A stretch of DNA of 64,000 bases from NCBI GenBank assembly GCA_963782185.1, contig CAWAJB010000005.1, forward strand, positions 23,929 to 87,928, written 5' to 3'. Below, in pieces: positions 60,276 through 64,000 of the stretch. This DNA is from RYN-230 sp963782185 (GTDB lineage: Bacteria > Actinomycetota > Actinomycetes > Streptosporangiales > Streptosporangiaceae). The notes beneath the pieces are model-generated. The model ran no database searches, had not been told where the DNA came from, and saw only the letters and a list, made by a program, of their open reading frames with translations. Numbering within the stretch: the stretch's first letter is position 1; each line of letters begins with the position of its first letter. The position numbers and the translations under genes were made by a program.

Positions 60276-63011
60276 TCACAGCAGGTTCAGCTCGCGGGCC
60301 CGGGCGACGGCCTCGGTGCGGTTCGCCGCGCCGAGCTTGCCCAGGACATGGCCGACATGTTTTTTGACAGTGTCCAGGGTGACCACAAGCTCACCGGCGA
60401 TGGCCTGATTCGGCCGGCCCGCCGCCAGCATCCTCAGCACCTCGAGCTCGCGGCTGGTCAGCGGGTCGATGAGGCCGGGCACTGCGGCGGTGTCCCGCCC
60501 GGAACCCGGCGCGGGCGACCCGGCGGCGAAGGCACGCTGGAGCCGGGCCAGGTAGCCGAACGGGACGCCCGCAGCTGCCTGGCCGGTGCGCTGGGCCGCG
60601 ATGAGCCGGCCGAGCAGCGCTGCCATCGGCGGGCCCTCGTCGGCGAAGACCCGGACGTAACCCTGCGGGCAGGCGAGCATGAGCGCCCCGGTCAGGGCCG
60701 TAACTGCGCTCGCCTCATCGCCGGTAGCGGCCAGCGCCAGCGCCCGCAGCGCGCCGGTCTCGATGAGGCCGCCGGCCCGGTCCTGGGCGGCGGCAGCCGC
60801 GTGCAGCCGGCCGAGCAGGGTGAGCGCGTGCCCGGGCCGGTCCTGGGCGAGCAGGATCCGGGCCAGCACCAGATGCCCGGGCTCGCGCGCGTAGTCCGGT
60901 TCGTCGTCCGGGCCGAGGCCGTTCTCCTGCGCCCAGCGCGCTACTCCAGTCACATCGCCTTGGGTCAGCAGCAGCCGCGCCTGCTGGGCCGACACGGGAT
61001 TCAGCGGACCCGCTGGGCCCGGCGATGCTTCTCCGGCCTCGCGCATCGCCTCCCGGGCCCCGGCCGGATCACCCGTTGCCTCACGGGTCCAGGCCAGCGT
61101 CATCAGGCCCGCGGCCAGCGGCGCGGAATAGACGAACCGGCGGCACAGCGCGATGCCGTCGGTCACCTGCCGTAGCGCGGTGTCGAGCTCGTTCCGCTGG
61201 TAGGCGACCTCGGCCAGGCCCACGTACGCCGGGCCCGCCGTCGGCGGGGCGGGCTGGCCGGGCAGCGCGGCGAACTCCATGGCCTGCTCGCAGGTCTGTA
61301 CGGCCGCGTCCAGACGGCCCTGGGCCTGCTGAACCTGGCCGAGCTGATACCCGCCGTACGCCGCTAGCGTGCGCTGGCCAACCGTCCGCCACGCGTCGAT
61401 GCTGGACGCGAAGGCGCGTGCGGCCTGCGTCGGCCGGCCGCGGAGCCATTCGGCGACGGCCAGGTTCCACTGGGCGAGGGACTCCACCAGCCGCTCGCCT
61501 CCGCCGAGCTCGGCCAGGACCCGCTGCGCGAACGCGGCCGTGCTCTCGGCGTCTCCGCGAAGCTGGGCGAGATAGCTGCGGTGCAGTGCGATCAGCGCGG
61601 GGACATTGACCAGCATGCTGCCCGCCCGCCCGGCCGTCGGCTCGAATGGTTCCTCAGCTGCGCCTGCGGCCGCGCGCTGGGCTGCGCCGAGAAACGGCTC
61701 GACCGCCCCCAGATTGCCGCCGGTGGCGGTCATCAGTGCCTGCACGAGCAGCAGCCGGGGACGGGACCGGGCCAGGTCAGGCGGGAGCGCCGATACCCAA
61801 CGCCGGATCGTCGCTCCCTCGCTGCGCCAGTAGTAGACCGTGTCGAAGTGCCGCTCGATCAGCCGGGCCGCCCAGAGCATCTCGCCGGCCGCGGCCGCGT
61901 GGCCGATGGCGTCATCGGCCAGCTCGTGCTCGGAGTACCAGGCCGCGGCGTTGCGGTGTAGCTGCGCCAGGCGGCCGGGCTGCTCTTGTTGCAGGCAGGC
62001 GCGGAGCAGGTCGGCGAACAGGTGGTGATAGCGCCACCAGCCGCGCAGCTCATCCAGCGGGATCAGGAACAGGCCCGCCCGTTCCGCCGCCTCGAGCAGC
62101 GCCTGGCTGCCCGCACGGCCGGTGACGGCGTCGCACAACGGGCCGGACAGCCGTTCCAGCACCGAGGTCTCGAGCAAGAACGTGCGCAGCTGCTCGTCCT
62201 GCCCCTCAAGCACCTCCTCGGCCAGGTAGTCCAGGACGAACCGGTGGCTGCCGGTGAACGCGGCCACGAACGCGGCGGCATCGTCGTGCCCGCGCAGGGA
62301 CAGCGCGGCCAGCGCCAGCCCGGCCGCCCAGCCTTCGGTCCGGGCCGCCAGCGCCGCCACCGACGCATCCGGCAGAGCCGACACCGCGTGCTGGAGCAGC
62401 TCCCCGGCCTCCGCGGGCGTGAACCGCAGCTCGGCCACGCGTATCTCGGTCAGCTGGCCGCAGGCCCGCAGCCGCGCCAGCGGCAGCGGCGGATCGCTGC
62501 GGCTGGCCAGCACCACGCATATCCCGGCCGGCCGGTGCTCGACCAGGAACGACAGCGACTCGTGCACCTGCTGCGCGCCGATCACGTGGTAGTCGTCGAG
62601 GACCAGCAGGGCCTGCTCCCCGGCGAGATCGTTGATCAGCGCCGTGACCAGGCCCTGGAACGACGTCGGCGCGGGCGGGCCGAGCAACCCAGTCACCCGC
62701 TCGCCGATTCCGGGACGGGCCCGGTCCAGCGCGGCTACCGCGTGGCGCCAGAACCGGGCCGGGTCGTTATCCCCCGCATCCAGCGAGAGCCAGCCGACCG
62801 GGTGCCCGGCGAGCCGGGCCCAGTCGGCCAGCAGGACTGTCTTGCCGTACCCGGCCGGAGCGCAGGCCAGGATGAGCCCCCGCGCCAGGCCCTCATCAAG
62901 CCGCGCCGTCAGCCGGGGCCGTAGCACCTGGCCAGGGCGCGACGCGGGCATGTGCAACTTGGTAGCCAGCAGGACATCAGGCCCCCGGGCTGTCATTGGC
63001 GACTCAATCAT
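60276..63011 (-). CDS. MalT-like LuxR-family transcriptional regulator (paralogue)
   Basis: About 911 residues from MIESPMTARGPDVLLATKLH; a later ATG at 62996 is equally plausible, and the open frame upstream belongs to other decayed sequence. Walker A LILACAPAGYGKTVLLADWA, ALLVLDDYHVIGAQQVHESL, WAAGLALAALSLRG, WWRYHHLFADLLRACLQQEQ. C-terminal LuxR domain: LTSRELEVLRMLAAGRPNQA then VTLDTVKKHVGHVLGKLGAA. It is a clear paralogue of 623-3460, with the same blocks in the same order. Both are close to a PadR-DUF1048-ABC module, which suggests a shared history and possibly shared control. Confidence 0.93.
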   Translation of the reverse strand: MIESPMTARGPDVLLATKLHMPASRPGQVLRPRLTARLDEGLARGLILACAPAGYGKTVLLADWARLAGHPVGWLSLDAGDNDPARFWRHAVAALDRARPGIGERVTGLLGPPAPTSFQGLVTALINDLAGEQALLVLDDYHVIGAQQVHESLSFLVEHRPAGICVVLASRSDPPLPLARLRACGQLTEIRVAELRFTPAEAGELLQHAVSALPDASVAALAARTEGWAAGLALAALSLRGHDDAAAFVAAFTGSHRFVLDYLAEEVLEGQDEQLRTFLLETSVLERLSGPLCDAVTGRAGSQALLEAAERAGLFLIPLDELRGWWRYHHLFADLLRACLQQEQPGRLAQLHRNAAAWYSEHELADDAIGHAAAAGEMLWAARLIERHFDTVYYWRSEGATIRRWVSALPPDLARSRPRLLLVQALMTATGGNLGAVEPFLGAAQRAAAGAAEEPFEPTAGRAGSMLVNVPALIALHRSYLAQLRGDAESTAAFAQRVLAELGGGERLVESLAQWNLAVAEWLRGRPTQAARAFASSIDAWRTVGQRTLAAYGGYQLGQVQQAQGRLDAAVQTCEQAMEFAALPGQPAPPTAGPAYVGLAEVAYQRNELDTALRQVTDGIALCRRFVYSAPLAAGLMTLAWTREATGDPAGAREAMREAGEASPGPAGPLNPVSAQQARLLLTQGDVTGVARWAQENGLGPDDEPDYAREPGHLVLARILLAQDRPGHALTLLGRLHAAAAAQDRAGGLIETGALRALALAATGDEASAVTALTGALMLACPQGYVRVFADEGPPMAALLGRLIAAQRTGQAAAGVPFGYLARLQRAFAAGSPAPGSGRDTAAVPGLIDPLTSRELEVLRMLAAGRPNQAIAGELVVTLDTVKKHVGHVLGKLGAANRTEAVARARELNLL

Positions 63012-63174
63012 CACTGACCTGCACGCGCTAGCGTCTCCGCGATCCTCCGAAGCGCTGCCGGGAAGGAACCATCGCGAGCCAGCCTGCGCTTCCCTCGGGA
63101 GCGGCTCAGCCATTCCATTGCCCTGGCCCGCTCGCCGCCCTCCACTTTCCTCTGACCTTCGGCCCAAATCAACC

Positions 63175-63580
63175 CTTGGCCGACCGGGCCATGGCACCGA
63201 TGAGAAGGAACGCCACGCGTGCGATCCGCGCCCCCCAGCGACCGCGGCCCCGCGAAGTCCTCGGGCTCGCCGGCCTCCGGGCGGCGACGCGGATGGCATC
63301 CGAGGCCGTCCCGGTAGCCCTGAACCCGCCACCAGCACAGCATGGGACTTGGCCTCCGTGGCGGTCATGACCGCGTTGATGTAGGCCGTGTCGCGCAGTG
63401 GCACGGGGACCGAGACGAAGATGTTGATGGTGCCCGGCCGCCAGCCCGGTGCCAGCTTACGATCGGCGGCGCCACGCGGCACCGCGGCCCAGGTCGGGAC
63501 CCTCAGGCCGACCGTGGCCGTTACGTGCGCCCTCGATGCGAATGCGGGCGGAGCATGCCACGTAAGGGCGCCGCTTGCGA
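63175..63580 (-). pseudogene. CbiZ-like adenosylcobinamide amidohydrolase remnant
   Basis: HVTATVGLRVPTWAA, then WRPGTINIFVSVPVPLRDTA and YINAVMTATEAKSHAVLVAG are followed, after a frame change near 63330, by TGTASDAIRVAARR. The order PGTINI, NAV.TATEAK, GTGTASDA is that of CbiZ amidohydrolases, which salvage cobinamide. The N-terminal half is missing and merges into the att repeat. Inactive. Confidence 0.6.
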
Positions 63581-63608
63581 GCGCCATCTGTTCATCGCCG
63601 CTCTGTCG

Positions 63609-63787
63609 GGATGTGACGTCCGCCACACTTTGTGAACGCCGCATGCCGCAGAATGCCGCCAAAACCTGCGGTCAACGTGCGGTCAAAAGATCTTGAGGCC
63701 ACCTCGCCAACCTGGCGAAGTGGCCTCTGACCTGGCAACTCCTGGTCGGGACGGCCGGATTTGAACCGGCGACCCCTTGACCCCCAG
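63609..63787 (-). repeat. right attachment-site repeat overlapping tRNA-Pro
   Basis: Direct repeat of 27227-27405, same length, with 45 identical bases (63743-63787) forming the 3' part of the tRNA. The rest (63609-63742) is similar at roughly 85-90 percent by eye. It contains the TGCGGTCAA pair with 11-base phasing. Confidence 0.88.
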
Positions 63788-63819
63788 TCAAGTGCGCTGC
63801 CAAACTGCGCCACGTCCCG
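63743..63819 (-). tRNA. tRNA-Pro(GGG)
   Basis: 77 nt with encoded CCA. Acceptor CGGGACG (63813-63819) pairs with CGTCCCG; D-arm GGCGCAGTTTGGCAGCGC; anticodon arm CTTGA CTGGGGG TCAAG with anticodon GGG; T-arm GCCGG TTCAAAT CCGGC; discriminator A. Reads proline codon CCC. Its 3' end is the core of the repeat at 27361-27405. Confidence 0.97.
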
Positions 63820-64000
63820 TTGCCACGCAGCAGCCTACAGGACATCCAGGCCGCGTTCACACGTCCGCCGACCCGCCCCCTGAGGCCGGACCGGACCGGC
63901 CGTCCGGAGCCCCCGGCACGCCCGGGCGTCAGGCGCTACGGCGGACTCTTCACGTATCTGGTGCACTCAGGCGGTGGTTTTGTCCGTTTCTGCTGCACCG

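Noticed and set aside
63012..63662. N-terminal extension of the second LuxR regulator to 63662
   Set aside because: The extension reads through a CbiZ-like remnant and the att repeat and has no match to the paralogue, which starts near the same place as the chosen ATG.
1..64000. CRISPR array, rRNA genes, polyketide or peptide synthetase cluster
   Set aside because: No regularly spaced repeats, no rRNA-like conserved stretches and no modular synthase frames were seen.

Overview
The window is high-GC DNA with the codon habits of a large-genome soil actinomycete. Supporting signs are BTAD/SARP-type regulators, MalT-like LuxR proteins, PadR-DUF1048-ABC efflux modules, a DUF433/DUF5615 toxin-antitoxin pair, KdpF and Uma2, plus very GC-rich third positions. 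I cannot name the species. The region looks like an accretion zone. Intact housekeeping or accessory genes alternate with decayed genes, at least seven different transposase types, a group II intron remnant and tRNA 3' fragments.

Layout. 0-7.2 kb: partial alpha/beta hydrolase, large LuxR regulator (623-3460), truncated membrane protein next to a tRNA-like fragment, secreted lamin-tail protein, and ABC efflux module 1 (permease, ATPase, DUF1048, frameshifted PadR; 4876-7181). 7.6-13 kb: small hypothetical, Uma2 nuclease, a 738-residue secreted protein with a 16-bp hairpin after it, and a frameshifted GH26-like secreted hydrolase. 13.4-18.6 kb: partial copy of the attachment-site repeat, DUF805, toxin-antitoxin pair whose toxin is fused to a metallo-beta-lactamase-fold fragment, GAF fragment, decayed STAS/STAS-PAS copy, hydrolase with its nucleophile region deleted, tRNA-Met-like 3' fragment and IS1380 remnant. 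18.7-25 kb: GlgX debranching enzyme, three small genes including a GNAT, and an intact STAS plus STAS-PAS pair whose upstream region is split by an IS1634-type element (25006-26996, 6-bp target duplication). 27.2-27.4 kb: a 179-bp repeat ending in the 3' part of tRNA-Pro.

27.4-63.8 kb is bounded by direct 179-bp repeats, the right one overlapping an intact tRNA-Pro(GGG), so it looks like a 36.4-kb integrated island. I see no intact integrase in it. Cargo: K+/H+ antiporter, methyltransferase remnant, small membrane protein divergent from a very large one-component receptor (BTAD DNA-binding domain, one membrane helix, 7-bladed propeller, peptide-binding domain), PLL-like propeller lectin, frameshifted lipoprotein, VOC protein, zinc alcohol dehydrogenase, IS1182 with perfect ends, an IS graveyard (IS5, IS1634-type, IS256, Tn3), an AfsR-like regulator divergent from an FAD monooxygenase, a group II intron reverse transcriptase joined tail-to-tail to truncated kdpA, serine recombinase remnant, ABC efflux module 2 with intact PadR, a decayed LuxR tail, a second large LuxR regulator, and a CbiZ-like remnant.

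Two themes recur. Regulatory and transport modules are duplicated within the window (LuxR, PadR-DUF1048-ABC, STAS/STAS-PAS), and in each duplicated set one member or piece is damaged. The most original gene is the membrane-spanning BTAD-propeller-peptide-binding receptor at 31402-34866.
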